A stretch of DNA of 64,000 nucleotides from an uncultured Paracoccaceae bacterium (GCA_947496605.1 CANMDF010000001.1:558001-622000), one strand, 5' to 3'. Shown: positions 8,372-17,615, numbered from the stretch's first letter. The notes: a model not told the origin generated them from the letters alone. Program-made: numbers and translations.

Positions 8372-9145
8372 ATGTCACTTGCAGGGAAAACCGCTGTTAT
8401 CACCGGATCAAACTCAGGGATTGGTCTGGGCGTGGCCCGCGAATTGGCCAAGCTCGGCGCGAATGTGGTTCTCAACTCCTATACTGACCGCGAAGAAGAC
8501 CACGCGTTGGCCGCTGAAATCGCAAAAGAGACAGGTGTTGATGCCAAATATGTCGCTGCTGATATGTCAAAGGGCGAAGACTGTCGTCGCTTGATCATTG
8601 ATGCGGGTGTTTGTGATATTTTGGTAAACAACGCTGGTATCCAACACGTTGCCCCAGTGCAGGAATTTCCGTCAGGCAAATGGGACGCGATCATCGCGAT
8701 TAACCTGAGTTCCGCCTTCCATACGACCGCCGCCGCCGTCACAGGAATGCGCGAACGCGGTTACGGACGGATCGTTAACATTGCATCGGCGCATGGTCTG
8801 ACCGCATCGCCCTATAAATCCGCCTATGTCGCCGCCAAGCACGGCATCGTCGGACTGACCAAGACAATCGGACTTGAAACCGCACAAGAGCCGATCACCT
8901 GCAATGCGGTTTGCCCAGGCTATGTACTGACGCCATTGGTTGAGGCACAAATCCCCGACACCATGAAAGAATACGACATGTCCCGCGAGGATGTTATCAA
9001 GAACGTGATGTTGCAACGCCAACCCTCGAAAGAGTTTGCGACTGTCGAACAGCTTGGCGGCACCGTTGCTTTCCTGTGCTCGGATGCGGCAGCCCAAATC
9101 ACGGGTACGACAATTAGTGTTGATGGCGGCTGGACAGCACTGTGA
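8372..9145 (+). CDS. bdhA: 3-hydroxybutyrate dehydrogenase
   Basis: A 257-residue classical short-chain dehydrogenase that interconverts (R)-3-hydroxybutyrate and acetoacetate with NAD, the step feeding polyhydroxybutyrate monomers into central metabolism. The ATG at 8372 with GGGAG upstream is chosen; in-frame codons further upstream lie in the terminator region. The cofactor loop is TGSNSGIG (about residues 10-17), NNAG about 87-90, and the catalytic Ser/Tyr/Lys lie in IASAHG and YKSAYVAAKHG. The sequence follows known BdhA proteins along its length. The stop overlaps the GTG start of the patatin gene, a pairing typical of Rhodobacteraceae. Confidence 0.92.
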   Translation: MSLAGKTAVITGSNSGIGLGVARELAKLGANVVLNSYTDREEDHALAAEIAKETGVDAKYVAADMSKGEDCRRLIIDAGVCDILVNNAGIQHVAPVQEFPSGKWDAIIAINLSSAFHTTAAAVTGMRERGYGRIVNIASAHGLTASPYKSAYVAAKHGIVGLTKTIGLETAQEPITCNAVCPGYVLTPLVEAQIPDTMKEYDMSREDVIKNVMLQRQPSKEFATVEQLGGTVAFLCSDAAAQITGTTISVDGGWTAL

Positions 9146-10173
9146 AAAAGATCAACCTCGCATTGCAAGGCGGCGGCGCGCACGGTGCGTTCACTTGGGG
9201 CGTGCTTTACCGCTTGTTGCAAGAGGATGATCTTGAGATTGCAGCGATTTCCGGTACCTCTGCGGGGGCATTGAACGCAGCCGCGTTGAAATCCGGTTGG
9301 GTAGCGAATGGCCGTGAAGGGGCTATTGCAAATCTCGATTGGCTTTGGGGGCAGATTGGCGCGGTAACCGACCCGATGTTTGCACCATGGATTGGGGCCG
9401 CGTCGCCAACGGCCGAACTCTGGGCGAAGGCGTTGAAGTATTCGCCAGCCTATACCGCGCTCGACATGACGACACGGATGTTTTCGCCTTATGTCTACGG
9501 GCCTGCGATGCAGAACCCATTGGCGAACATCGTGGAAAAGTTCCACTACGATGCGGTTTGTGCAACAGAAGGGCCAGACTTGCACATCTGTGCGACCAAT
9601 GTCCGCTCTGGCAAGATCCGCGTTTTTACCGGCGATGAAATCGGGGCCAAAGCGATCATGGCATCGGCCTGTTTGCCCAGCCTGTTCCAAGCGGTTGAGT
9701 TTGAGGACCCCAAGACAGGCAAGGTCGAGGCGTTCTGGGATGGCGGATATACTGGTAATCCAGCGCTTTATCCGTTGTTTGCCAATGACTTGCCAGACGA
9801 TCTTCTGATTGTGAATATCAACCCGTTGCACCGCGAAGAACTGCCGATCGATAGCCAATCGATAGAAAACCGTGTCAATGAAATCAGCTTTAACAGCTCG
9901 CTCTTACGCGAATTGCGGGCGATTGATTTCGTGAAACGGTTGCTTGCCGATGGATCGATTAAGCCCGGAACAATGAAAAACGTACTGGTGCATATGATCG
10001 CGGATGATGCATTGATGAATGAATTGAACGTGGCCACCAAGACGATTCCGACGGCCTTGATCCTGTCACGCTTGAAAGAAGCAGGCGAAGCGGCGGCGGA
10101 TACGTTCCTTCGAGATCACAAGGATGATCTGGGTAAACGCAGTTCCTTGAACCTGTCCGAAATGTTTAGCTAA
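9142..10173 (+). CDS. Patatin-like phospholipase / lipid hydrolase
   Basis: A 343-residue hydrolase with the patatin Ser-Asp dyad. The oxyanion loop is GGGAHGAFTWG (about residues 10-20), the nucleophile elbow GTSAG (about 38-42) and the aspartate motif DGGYTGNP (about 200-207). It has no signal peptide, so it is probably cytoplasmic. It starts with GTG inside the end of bdhA (overlap GTGA), so the two are translationally coupled. That coupling suggests a role in lipid or PHB-granule turnover yielding hydroxybutyrate, although members of this family also act on phospholipids. Its 3' end overlaps the LysE gene by 8 bases, tail to tail. Confidence 0.85.
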   Translation: MKKINLALQGGGAHGAFTWGVLYRLLQEDDLEIAAISGTSAGALNAAALKSGWVANGREGAIANLDWLWGQIGAVTDPMFAPWIGAASPTAELWAKALKYSPAYTALDMTTRMFSPYVYGPAMQNPLANIVEKFHYDAVCATEGPDLHICATNVRSGKIRVFTGDEIGAKAIMASACLPSLFQAVEFEDPKTGKVEAFWDGGYTGNPALYPLFANDLPDDLLIVNINPLHREELPIDSQSIENRVNEISFNSSLLRELRAIDFVKRLLADGSIKPGTMKNVLVHMIADDALMNELNVATKTIPTALILSRLKEAGEAAADTFLRDHKDDLGKRSSLNLSEMFS

Positions 10174-10768
10174 GCAGCTTGACCGCCAAGGCCCACATTA
10201 CAAGGCCAATCAGCACATCCAAGACGCGCCAAGACCGGGCGGACTGCATGATAGGGGCCAATAGGCGTGCGCCATAGCCAAGGCTGAAAAAGAACACGAA
10301 CGACGACGTGACCGCACCCAGACCAAATGCCAACTTCTCGGCTGAAACAACGTATTGTGTTGAAACAGCTCCAACCAGCCCAAGCGTATCGAGATACACA
10401 TGTGGGTTCAGCCACGTGAACGCGGCACCCGTTGCCAATGTCGCCCACAGGCCCGCGCTTTTGCCTGCCAGCTGCATCGCGTATGCGCCCCGCCAAGCCG
10501 CCCAAAGCCGCATAGCACCGTACACAAATAGGAAAGCTGCGCCGCCCCAAGCCATGATCTGTGGCAACAAGGGATAAAGCGTCACGACATAGCCAAACCC
10601 CAAGACACCCGCAGTGATCAGCAAAGCGTCTGAAACCGCACATAGCAGACACAGCCAGAAGACATGGGTGCGGATCAGGCCTTGGCGTAAAACAAAAGCG
10701 TTCTGTGCGCCAATCGCAAGGATCAGCGTAAACGCTGTCGCAAAACCTGTGACTGCGGGGATAAGCAT
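10166..10768 (-). CDS. LysE/ArgO-family amino-acid exporter
   Basis: A 200-residue membrane protein with about six hydrophobic segments. The N-terminal family signature FTLILAIGAQNAFVLRQGL (about residues 13-31) and the mid-protein WLNPHVYLDTLGLVG pattern are those of ArgO/LysE, which export arginine or lysine by secondary transport. It lies 3 bases downstream of the DUF502 gene on the same strand, so the two are probably co-transcribed. Neither argP/lysG nor another dedicated regulator is adjacent. Confidence 0.88.
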   Translation of the reverse strand: MLIPAVTGFATAFTLILAIGAQNAFVLRQGLIRTHVFWLCLLCAVSDALLITAGVLGFGYVVTLYPLLPQIMAWGGAAFLFVYGAMRLWAAWRGAYAMQLAGKSAGLWATLATGAAFTWLNPHVYLDTLGLVGAVSTQYVVSAEKLAFGLGAVTSSFVFFFSLGYGARLLAPIMQSARSWRVLDVLIGLVMWALAVKLLS

Positions 10769-10771
10769 GAC

Positions 10772-11500
10772 TTACTCGGTTGGATTGGTAACTTCGATTG
10801 CATCTTTTCCGTTTGGATAGACCAGTCCAGCAGAAATCACCAATTTCGCGGCATCTTCAACCGTCATATCAAGCGGTTTCACATCCCGTTTGGGCAAGAA
10901 CAACAAGAAACCAGAGGTAGGGTTCGGGGTCGTGGGCAAAAAGACGGTGACGAATGGTTCGCCGTCGTTCAGCTTGGCGTCGATTTCGCCCTTTGCTTCG
11001 GTTGAGATAAAGGCGATCGCCCAGATACCTTTGCGCGGGTATTCGACAATACAAGCCTTATCAAAAGACGTTTCGCGCTGTGAGAACACGGTTTCGGCGA
11101 TTTGCTTTACGGCATTGTAGATAGAGCGCACCACCGGTGTACGATCAACAAGCCGCTCGCCTATGCCGAGAAAAGATCGCCCGATCAGGCCTTTGCCGAT
11201 CCAGCCGACCAACATGGTGAATGCCAGAAAGATCACTACGCCCACGCCACGCACGTTCACTTCGATCAGGTCTTCGCCTTCACGGCCTAATAAACCGTTC
11301 AAGATGGCAGTCGGTTGATAAGCATCAGGAATGAAGGGCCAGACCCAACTGTCGACCCAGCCTACAACGGTCCAGATCAGCCAGATGGTCATGCCGATGG
11401 GGGCGACAATGATCAGACCCGCTAGAAAGTTGCTACGTAAACGCGCGATGATGCCGGGCTTGCCGCGCCGCTTGGTATCATCGGTTTTTGGGTCAATCAT
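10772..11500 (-). CDS. DUF502 family membrane protein
   Basis: A 242-residue conserved protein with two N-terminal membrane segments (about residues 22-46 and 78-100) and a soluble beta-rich C-terminal part. The family pattern FLGIGERLVDRTPVVRSIYNAVKQIAETV (about 110-140) is clear. The family function is not established. I prefer the ATG at 11500 over a TTG five codons upstream. It is followed immediately by the LysE exporter gene. Confidence 0.85.
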   Translation of the reverse strand: MIDPKTDDTKRRGKPGIIARLRSNFLAGLIIVAPIGMTIWLIWTVVGWVDSWVWPFIPDAYQPTAILNGLLGREGEDLIEVNVRGVGVVIFLAFTMLVGWIGKGLIGRSFLGIGERLVDRTPVVRSIYNAVKQIAETVFSQRETSFDKACIVEYPRKGIWAIAFISTEAKGEIDAKLNDGEPFVTVFLPTTPNPTSGFLLFLPKRDVKPLDMTVEDAAKLVISAGLVYPNGKDAIEVTNPTE

Positions 11501-11581
11501 TGGGTCACGTCTCAAATGTGCTTTCAGGACATTTAGGTGTTGGCATGCAGCACAGCAAGCTGTCTTGGGGAGAAGGGCGCG

Positions 11582-12487
11582 CTATTTCCCCATAGCGATG
11601 GCAATTTGTGCAGCCAAACGCGCATTATTCCGCACGAGGGCGATGTTGGCCGTCAAAGACCGTCCTTGGGTCAGCTCGAAAATGCGGCCCAGCAAGAAAG
11701 GCGTAACTGCTTTTGCGCTGATGCCCTTGGCGTCAGCTTCGGCCAGGGCCGTCTCAATAATCGGTGAAAGCTCTGCCGCTGGGATTTGCGCATCAGCAGG
11801 GATCGGATTGGTCACCAATTGCCCACCAGCAAGCCCCATCGCAGTCCGGGCCTTTTGTGCATCGGCAATCTGCTGTGCTGTATCCATGCGCAACGGGGCA
11901 GGCATGTCAGACATTGCGGACCAAAATGCAGGCAACATGTCTTGTCCATAGGCAATCACTGGCACGCCCAAAGTCTCAAGGACCTCAAATGTCTTGGGCA
12001 GATCAAGGATCGCCTTTGCGCCTGCGGCCACCACTGTTACGGGCGTCATCGCCAACTCTTGCAGATCGGCCGATATGTCAAAGCTGTTCTCCGCGCCGCG
12101 GTGCACGCCACCAATGCCGCCTGTGGCAAAGACATGAATACCCGCCAAATGCGCGGCAATCATTGTTGCTGCCACTGTTGTCGCCCCGGTGCCGCCCGTC
12201 GCAATACAGGCAGCAATATCCGCACGCGATAGTTTTGCGACGTCCTGCGCCTGGCCCAAAGCATCCAATTGTGCCGCCTCAAGCCCTACATGCAAACTGC
12301 CACTCATCACGGCAATGGTCGCCGGGATTGCACCCGCTTCACGCACATCTGCTTCGACCAACCTTGCGGTTTCGACGTTTTGCGGAAACGGCATCCCATG
12401 GGTGATGATCGTGCTTTCAAGTGCGACAATGGGCGTGCCAGTGTCGCGGGCCTTTGCCACTTCGGCACTATAGGTAATTGGGATCAT
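11582..12487 (-). CDS. psuG: Pseudouridine-5'-phosphate glycosidase
   Basis: A 301-residue enzyme that reversibly cleaves the C-C glycosidic bond of pseudouridine 5'-phosphate to ribose 5-phosphate and uracil. The family core is present: VALESTIITHGMPFPQNVETA (about residues 19-39), GGTGATTVAATM and FATGGIGGVHRGAENSFDISADL. Length is typical for PsuG (about 300). Its ATG overlaps the stop of the upstream PfkB-type kinase gene by 4 bases, giving the two-enzyme psuK-psuG catabolic operon for RNA-derived pseudouridine. Confidence 0.93.
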   Translation of the reverse strand: MIPITYSAEVAKARDTGTPIVALESTIITHGMPFPQNVETARLVEADVREAGAIPATIAVMSGSLHVGLEAAQLDALGQAQDVAKLSRADIAACIATGGTGATTVAATMIAAHLAGIHVFATGGIGGVHRGAENSFDISADLQELAMTPVTVVAAGAKAILDLPKTFEVLETLGVPVIAYGQDMLPAFWSAMSDMPAPLRMDTAQQIADAQKARTAMGLAGGQLVTNPIPADAQIPAAELSPIIETALAEADAKGISAKAVTPFLLGRIFELTQGRSLTANIALVRNNARLAAQIAIAMGK

Positions 12488-13377
12488 AGGGGTGTCTCTC
12501 CTGACACATAGGTTGCAGCCGCGTTCAAAGCGCGTGTAAGGGCGGCGTCACGGCCAAGACCTTGGGCCTCAGACGCGATATGGGCGGCCATAAAAGTATC
12601 GCCGGCGCCTGTCACACGGGTGACCATGACTGCGGGCGGCGTTTGCGTGATGATGTCACCTGCGGTGCCTTCTGACGCCGAACTACCACCGTCAGTGACC
12701 AAGACACGGTAGGCACCACGGGCAATCAATGCCGCTGCAGCTGTCGCTGAGGTGTCAAATGTCGTTTGGCAAAGCAAACCCGCTTCTTCGAGGTTCACAT
12801 AAAGTGTCGCAGACGGATGCCCCAACAAAGCCAGCAAGCGTTCGGCCTTACCCGGCGACGCTGGGGCGACGCGCAGATCAGCTGCGGCAAATAGAGGGGA
12901 CGCTGCAATCGACTGCAACAGCTCTTCGGTCAAATTGCCGTCCAAAGCCACGGGACCAGCAAAAGGCGACGCCTCTGATCCCAACGCCCCATTGGCCATG
13001 GGGCGCAGGATTTTTTCACCTGCGGCTTCCAAAGAATGCGCATCAGCAATGGCGGCGACCAAGCCATTCGCGCCTTCAATCGCCATATAAACATCGGTCG
13101 GTAAATCATCGGACCTGTAAACATAATCACACAACAAACCCATCCGGGCCGCTTCACCGATCAGTTCTTCGCCTTCCGCATCGCGTCCAATGGCCGTCAG
13201 CAGGGCTGGGGTCATACCAAAACGGCGCAAAGTCATAGCGATGTTCATCGCGACGCCGCCGGGCAGGCGGGTGATCCGACCGGGCACATCCGAGCCCACA
13301 CGCATATGACTGGCAGCGCGTCCGATAACGTCCCACAGGACAGAGCCGATACAGATAATATCAGGGGTCTTGGTCAT
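12484..13377 (-). CDS. psuK: Pseudouridine kinase (PfkB/ribokinase family)
   Basis: A 297-residue sugar kinase. The N-terminal PfkB box is GRITRLPGGVAMNIAMTLRRFG (about residues 33-54), and the C-terminal signature VTGAGDTFMAAH (about 254-265) carries the catalytic aspartate. On its own it could be any ribokinase-like enzyme, but the 4-base overlap with psuG makes pseudouridine the probable substrate (pseudouridine to pseudouridine 5'-phosphate). No uptake gene for nucleosides is adjacent. Confidence 0.85.
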   Translation of the reverse strand: MTKTPDIICIGSVLWDVIGRAASHMRVGSDVPGRITRLPGGVAMNIAMTLRRFGMTPALLTAIGRDAEGEELIGEAARMGLLCDYVYRSDDLPTDVYMAIEGANGLVAAIADAHSLEAAGEKILRPMANGALGSEASPFAGPVALDGNLTEELLQSIAASPLFAAADLRVAPASPGKAERLLALLGHPSATLYVNLEEAGLLCQTTFDTSATAAAALIARGAYRVLVTDGGSSASEGTAGDIITQTPPAVMVTRVTGAGDTFMAAHIASEAQGLGRDAALTRALNAAATYVSGETPL

Positions 13378-13415
13378 CTCAGCGTTCTGACGCAGAGCCG
13401 ACCCAAGAGCAAGCC

Positions 13416-14216
13416 TTACTGAGGTATAGCGAAGGTCAGATTAGCCCAAAGCGTTTCCCAGACAGCGCCTGTGCGTTCGGCCAGTTGATCGCTGGGTTCA
13501 CGCAAGACGACCGCATCGACCATATATTCATGGCCGGGCTGGACAGGGAATGTCGCGATCCCCTCAGCGTTCGTGCGATGCAGCGAGATAGACACCGTGC
13601 TATCAGGTGCACGTTCAAACACCTCAACCTGCGTGTCTGCCCGCAAATCATTGCGATAATAAACCTGCACAGTGAAGCCAGCCGTCACGTCATCCGTATA
13701 AGGGTTTGTTAACGCCACGATTTCAGTCTCCAACCCGACGCGTCGGTCTGCGCCGGTCGCATCGCCAACACCGATCAGGGATTTCGCATGGCGCGAGTAG
13801 ACTTCAGTAAAGCCATCCAACGGCAGCTCACGGGCCTCATGAACAGATAAGACGTCGCCAAAGTCCTTATGATCAACAAAACCTTGGAATTTCGCCCAAG
13901 TTTCATAATCCACCGTCGCATTCTTGGCCTGATAAGCCACGATATTCAAACCTTCTGCAATAGGCGCTTGCTGCAGGGCGGGTAGATCACCGGGGCGACC
14001 GTCAACTTTGGCTGAGGTATCACTGCCAAAAAGAACAAAGTTCACAAATCGTTGCGGTAGGTACGACAGTCGGACCCCCTTAAATTCCTGCCCATTGACA
14101 ATATGGGCCTCCAAGTTCATGTCCCCGTCAACTTGATACGCCGTCGGCTCAATCCAAAATTCATGGGCTGTAACCGGTGCTGCAAGTAGACTAATAACGA
14201 GGGCGAGACTGCGCAT
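13416..14216 (-). CDS. DUF4198 periplasmic protein (putative metal-uptake partner)
   Basis: A 266-residue secreted protein. I take the ATG at 14216 because it is followed by a short signal peptide (MRSLALVISLLAAPVTAHEFW) and preceded by AAGGAAG at the right distance; a longer in-frame reading lacks these. After cleavage the protein begins HEFWIEP, the start typical of DUF4198 proteins, which are found beside cobalt/nickel-type importers. It is divergent from, and its start codon overlaps the first possible start of, the HupE/UreJ-like gene, pointing to a shared metal function. Substrate is inferred, not seen. Confidence 0.8.
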   Translation of the reverse strand: MRSLALVISLLAAPVTAHEFWIEPTAYQVDGDMNLEAHIVNGQEFKGVRLSYLPQRFVNFVLFGSDTSAKVDGRPGDLPALQQAPIAEGLNIVAYQAKNATVDYETWAKFQGFVDHKDFGDVLSVHEARELPLDGFTEVYSRHAKSLIGVGDATGADRRVGLETEIVALTNPYTDDVTAGFTVQVYYRNDLRADTQVEVFERAPDSTVSISLHRTNAEGIATFPVQPGHEYMVDAVVLREPSDQLAERTGAVWETLWANLTFAIPQ

Positions 14217-15627
14217 GAGAACTTCCTTTTTGAGTGGTGTAAGGGTGGCTTTTCTACAGGTCTTGTCAAGCGCCGTACTGATTTGGTTCACGGTCCTGTC
14301 AACAGCGCATGCGCATGAGGTTATTCCATCGATAGGCGATATGCGTGTTGTCGACGGCGAGGTTATTTTTGACATTCGCACCAATGTCGAAAGCTTCGTT
14401 GCCGGCGTAAACTTGACCGAAACGGCGGACATTAACGCAAGTGCACAGGCCGCAACCTATGACGAACTACGCGCACTATCACCGGACCAGCTGACAGCGC
14501 GGTTTAACGCCTTTTGGCCGGATTTAGCCGCCGCAATTACTTTGAACGTCGATGGCGCAGCATTGACCCCGGAATTGCGCAATATTGCCGTTGATCCTGT
14601 GGGCAATGTTGAGGTTGTCCGTTTTTCAACCATCAGCTTTGCGGCTGTTTTGCCTGAAGGCGCTGATACTGTGCAAATGGGCTGGGCACCTGAATTTGGT
14701 GTCTTGGTCTTGCGGCAAATGGATGTGCCAGCACCTTATGATGGCTACCTTGAAGCGGGCGCGTTATCAGACAACATCTCACTTGCCGGTGGAGGGCAAG
14801 CAACCTGGCTTGAAACCTTCATTGACTATATTCCAGTAGGCTTTGACCACATCGTTCCCAAAGGGCTTGACCACATCCTCTTTGTCTTGGGCCTTTTCTT
14901 TTTAGCCGCACGGTTCCGCCCGCTTCTTTTGCAAGTGTCGCTGTTCACCGTGGCGCATACGATCACCTTGGCATTGGCAGCGCTTGGGTACACGCAGTTC
15001 ATCGACGACTTTACCCAAGGGTCACTTGGCGTCGCGTTCATCGACATTGTGGAACCGCTCATTGCCTTGTCGATTGCCTATGTTGCAATTGAGAACATCT
15101 TTATGAAAGGGATCAGCCCATGGCGGCCTTTTGTGATCTTTGTATTTGGCTTGCTTCACGGGTTAGGCTTTGCGTCAGTTTTGGGTGAGTTCGGATTACC
15201 TGATGATACATTCGTTGCTGCATTGATCGGCTTTAACGTCGGTGTGGAAGTCGGACAATTGGCCGTCATAGCCGCGATGTTCTTCTTTGTGTGGCAGACA
15301 TTGCGGATTGATCGTGGCGAAAACGAAGTGTCCCGCGGGCTTGTGCTTTACACGGTGCTTGGTGTGATCGGGTTTGGTTTGCTGGTGATGAACGCTGGCG
15401 ACATACCTATGGTTTTGGGCGATCCAATCCAAATTCTCGATATGCCAGCAATGCTGTTTGCGTTGACGGTCGTAGTGATGGCGATCTTGTGTCTGATCGC
15501 AATCACGCAGCGTGACCAGCTGGAAGCATATCGTCGTTTTGTGGCCGTACCAGCGTCAGTCGTGATCGCTGCGATCGGCCTTTATTGGTTCATTGAGCGG
15601 TCATATGGCACCATTGTGGGGGCATAA
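14215..15627 (+). CDS. HupE/UreJ-family membrane protein
   Basis: A 470-residue protein with an N-terminal signal or anchor segment, a periplasmic domain (about residues 35-190) and a C-terminal membrane domain of about seven segments. The HupE/UreJ signature FDHIVPKGLDHILFVLGLFFLAARFRP (about 209-235) and VAHTITLALAALG are clear; this family is associated with nickel or cobalt uptake. The true start is uncertain. The ATG at 14215 overlaps the divergent DUF4198 start; GTG at 14245 would give a cleaner signal peptide ending STAHA. The histidine at the mature N-terminus (HEV) parallels that of the DUF4198 protein. Confidence 0.82.
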   Translation: MRTSFLSGVRVAFLQVLSSAVLIWFTVLSTAHAHEVIPSIGDMRVVDGEVIFDIRTNVESFVAGVNLTETADINASAQAATYDELRALSPDQLTARFNAFWPDLAAAITLNVDGAALTPELRNIAVDPVGNVEVVRFSTISFAAVLPEGADTVQMGWAPEFGVLVLRQMDVPAPYDGYLEAGALSDNISLAGGGQATWLETFIDYIPVGFDHIVPKGLDHILFVLGLFFLAARFRPLLLQVSLFTVAHTITLALAALGYTQFIDDFTQGSLGVAFIDIVEPLIALSIAYVAIENIFMKGISPWRPFVIFVFGLLHGLGFASVLGEFGLPDDTFVAALIGFNVGVEVGQLAVIAAMFFFVWQTLRIDRGENEVSRGLVLYTVLGVIGFGLLVMNAGDIPMVLGDPIQILDMPAMLFALTVVVMAILCLIAITQRDQLEAYRRFVAVPASVVIAAIGLYWFIERSYGTIVGA

Positions 15628-15640
15628 TCGGCCCCTGCAT

Positions 15641-15678
15641 ATCATCTTGCCCTTAAAAACTCCCGCCGGAGGCATCCT
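15641..15678 (-). repeat. Intergenic GC-rich motif (TGCCTCCGGCGGG family), copy 2
   Basis: On the minus strand this reads TGCCTCCGGCGGGAGTTTTT followed by AAGGGCAAGATGAT. It shares the exact 13-base core with the copy after mfd. It lies between the HupE-like stop and the rpsB leader. The hairpin potential is weak. Confidence 0.4.
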
Positions 15679-15724
15679 AAGGCTTGCACCACCAACAAAC
15701 CCTCGCTAAGAGGCGCATACGAAA

Positions 15725-15805
15725 TCCCCCAGGCGGGGGCGGGTCCGATGGGGAGACATCCCAAAGGATCCACCGGTTGGCAAAACGCTGATCCCCCGCC
15801 CAAGG
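15725..15805 (+). promoter_or_regulatory. Structured rpsB leader, candidate S2 autoregulatory element
   Basis: The 5' region of rpsB can close into a long structure: GGCGGGGG (15732-15739) pairs with CCCCCGCC (15793-15800), with smaller inner hairpins such as the one around GGGAGACATCCC. Ribosomal protein S2 is known to repress rpsB-tsf through the leader in several bacteria. The fold here is my reading only; no known consensus was checked. Confidence 0.4.
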
Positions 15806-15831
15806 CTTGAAACCGGAAAAGGAAGTAACAC

Positions 15832-16614
15832 ATGGCTCTACCCGAGTTCTCCATGCGTCAGCTGCTTGAAGCAGGCGTACACTTTGGCCACCAGACAGCG
15901 CGCTGGAACCCAAAGATGGATCAATATATTTACGGCTCACGCAACGGCATCCATATCATGGACCTGACGCAGACTGTTCCAATGCTGGACCAGGCCCTGC
16001 AAGTTGTGCGTGACACCGTCGCTAAAGGCGGCCGCGTTCTGTTCGTGGGCACCAAGCGTCAGGCAGCGAAACCAATCATGGAAGCAGCTGAGAAATCAGC
16101 GCAGTTCTACATGAACCACCGTTGGTTGGGTGGCACGCTGACAAACTGGCAGACAGTGTCTCAGTCGATCAATCGTCTGAAGGCAATCGATGAAGCATCG
16201 GCAAACGGCTTTGCTGGTCTGACCAAGAAAGAGCGTCTTGGCATGGAGCGTGAGCAGGGCAAACTGCAAGCGTCTTTGGGCGGCATCCGCGAAATGGGCG
16301 GCGTACCTGATCTGCTGTTCGTGATCGACGTGAATAAAGAAGATCTGGCCATCGCCGAAGCTAACAAGCTGGGTATCCCAGTTGTGGCTATCGTCGACAC
16401 CAACTGCTCACCTGCTGGCGTTGACTATGTCATCCCAGGCAACGATGACGCCGCACGCGCCATCGCACTGTACACTGACTTGGCTGCACGCGCAGCGCTT
16501 GACGGTATGACAGCGCAGATGGGTGCCGCTGGCATCGACATGGGCGAAATGGAAGATCTGGCAGAAGAAGTTGTTGCAGAAGACGCAGCAGCCGAAGCTG
16601 CGCCTGCTGAATAA
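15832..16614 (+). CDS. rpsB: 30S ribosomal protein S2
   Basis: A 260-residue small-subunit protein with the classical S2 opening [22 protein letters not shown] (about residues 8-29), [12 protein letters not shown] and the second S2 signature [25 protein letters not shown]. An alanine/glutamate-rich tail of about 25 residues follows the core, as in other alphaproteobacteria. AAGGAAG precedes the ATG. First gene of the rpsB-tsf operon. Confidence 0.98.
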   Translation: MALPEFSMRQLLEAGVHFGHQTARWNPKMDQYIYGSRNGIHIMDLTQTVPMLDQALQVVRDTVAKGGRVLFVGTKRQAAKPIMEAAEKSAQFYMNHRWLGGTLTNWQTVSQSINRLKAIDEASANGFAGLTKKERLGMEREQGKLQASLGGIREMGGVPDLLFVIDVNKEDLAIAEANKLGIPVVAIVDTNCSPAGVDYVIPGNDDAARAIALYTDLAARAALDGMTAQMGAAGIDMGEMEDLAEEVVAEDAAAEAAPAE

Positions 16615-16629
16615 GCGCCAAAATATTTA

Positions 16630-16652
16630 GGGCAGGGGCTTCGGCCCCGCCC
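16630..16652 (+). promoter_or_regulatory. Intercistronic UUCG-capped stem-loop between rpsB and tsf
   Basis: GGGCAGGGGC (16630-16639) and GCCCCGCCC (16644-16652) form a stem with one bulged A, closed by a TTCG tetraloop. No T-run follows, so it is more likely an mRNA-stability or processing element, or a partial attenuator, than a full terminator. Confidence 0.6.
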
Positions 16653-16687
16653 AAACACCCCTGAAATACCTCCAAAGGAGAAGTAAC

Positions 16688-17560
16688 ATGGCAATCACCG
16701 CTGCAATGGTGAAAGAGCTGCGCGACAGCACAGGCGCAGGCATGATGGACGCCAAAAAGGCGCTGACAGAAAACGACGGCGACATGGAAGCCGCTGTTGA
16801 TTGGCTGCGCACCAAGGGTCTGGCGAAAGCTGCAAAGAAATCTGGCCGCACGGCAGCAGAGGGTCTCGTGGCCGTTGCTGTATCTGGTGGCAAGGGTATC
16901 GCTGTTGAAGTGAACTCTGAAACTGACTTTGTCGGAAAGAACGCTGACTTCCAGAAAATGGTTTCCGGCATCGCGCAGGTCGCTTTGGGCACATCTGATA
17001 TTGATGAGCTGAAGGCCGCAGACATGAACGGCAAGTCCGTTGAGCAGACAGTGACAGACGCAGTTGCTGTGATCGGCGAAAACATGTCCGTGCGCCGTAT
17101 GGCTGCACTGGAAGGCGGGTCCGTGGTGAACTACGTGCACAACGCAGCCGCACCCGGCATGGGCAGCATCGGTGTTCTGGTCGCTATGACTGGCGAGAAC
17201 GAAGCGTTTGGCCGTCAGGTTGCGATGCACATCGCAGCCGCAAATCCAGCGTCGTTGTCCGAAGCCGATCTTGACGCGTCCGTCGTGGAAAAAGAAAAGC
17301 AGGTCCAGATGGACATCGCCCGCGAAAGCGGCAAGCCTGAAGCGGTGATCGAGAAAATGATCGTTGGCCGTATGAAAAAGTACATGGCCGAGGTCACATT
17401 GTTGAACCAACAATTCGTCGTAAACCCTGACCTGACTGTGGCAGCTGCCGCAGCAGAAGCAGGCGTCGAAATCACAGGTTTCACACGTTTGGAAGTCGGC
17501 GAAGGCATCGAGAAAGTCGAAGAAGATTTCGCAGCAGAAGTTGCAAAACTGAACGGCTAA
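16688..17560 (+). CDS. tsf: Translation elongation factor Ts
   Basis: A 290-residue guanine-nucleotide exchange factor for EF-Tu. The N-terminal UBA-like domain and signature [16 protein letters not shown] (about residues 10-25) are followed by the TDFVGKN motif in the core (about 79-85). The length fits the alphaproteobacterial form. AAAGGAGAAG precedes the ATG. It lies 73 bases after rpsB and is followed by two consecutive terminators. Confidence 0.98.
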   Translation: MAITAAMVKELRDSTGAGMMDAKKALTENDGDMEAAVDWLRTKGLAKAAKKSGRTAAEGLVAVAVSGGKGIAVEVNSETDFVGKNADFQKMVSGIAQVALGTSDIDELKAADMNGKSVEQTVTDAVAVIGENMSVRRMAALEGGSVVNYVHNAAAPGMGSIGVLVAMTGENEAFGRQVAMHIAAANPASLSEADLDASVVEKEKQVQMDIARESGKPEAVIEKMIVGRMKKYMAEVTLLNQQFVVNPDLTVAAAAAEAGVEITGFTRLEVGEGIEKVEEDFAAEVAKLNG

Positions 17561-17579
17561 ATTGCCTAAACAGAAAATG

Positions 17580-17615
17580 GACGGCCTATCGTGCAAACGG
17601 TGGGCCGTTTTTTTG
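17580..17615 (+). terminator. Terminator of rpsB-tsf (first of two)
   Basis: ACGGCC (17581-17586) pairs with GGCCGT (17603-17608), followed by seven T. Located 20 bases after the tsf stop. Confidence 0.85.

Noticed and set aside
13416..14432. Longer form of the DUF4198 protein starting at 14432
   Set aside because: The extra 72 residues lie opposite the HupE-like gene; the ATG at 14216 has both a ribosome site and a signal peptide.
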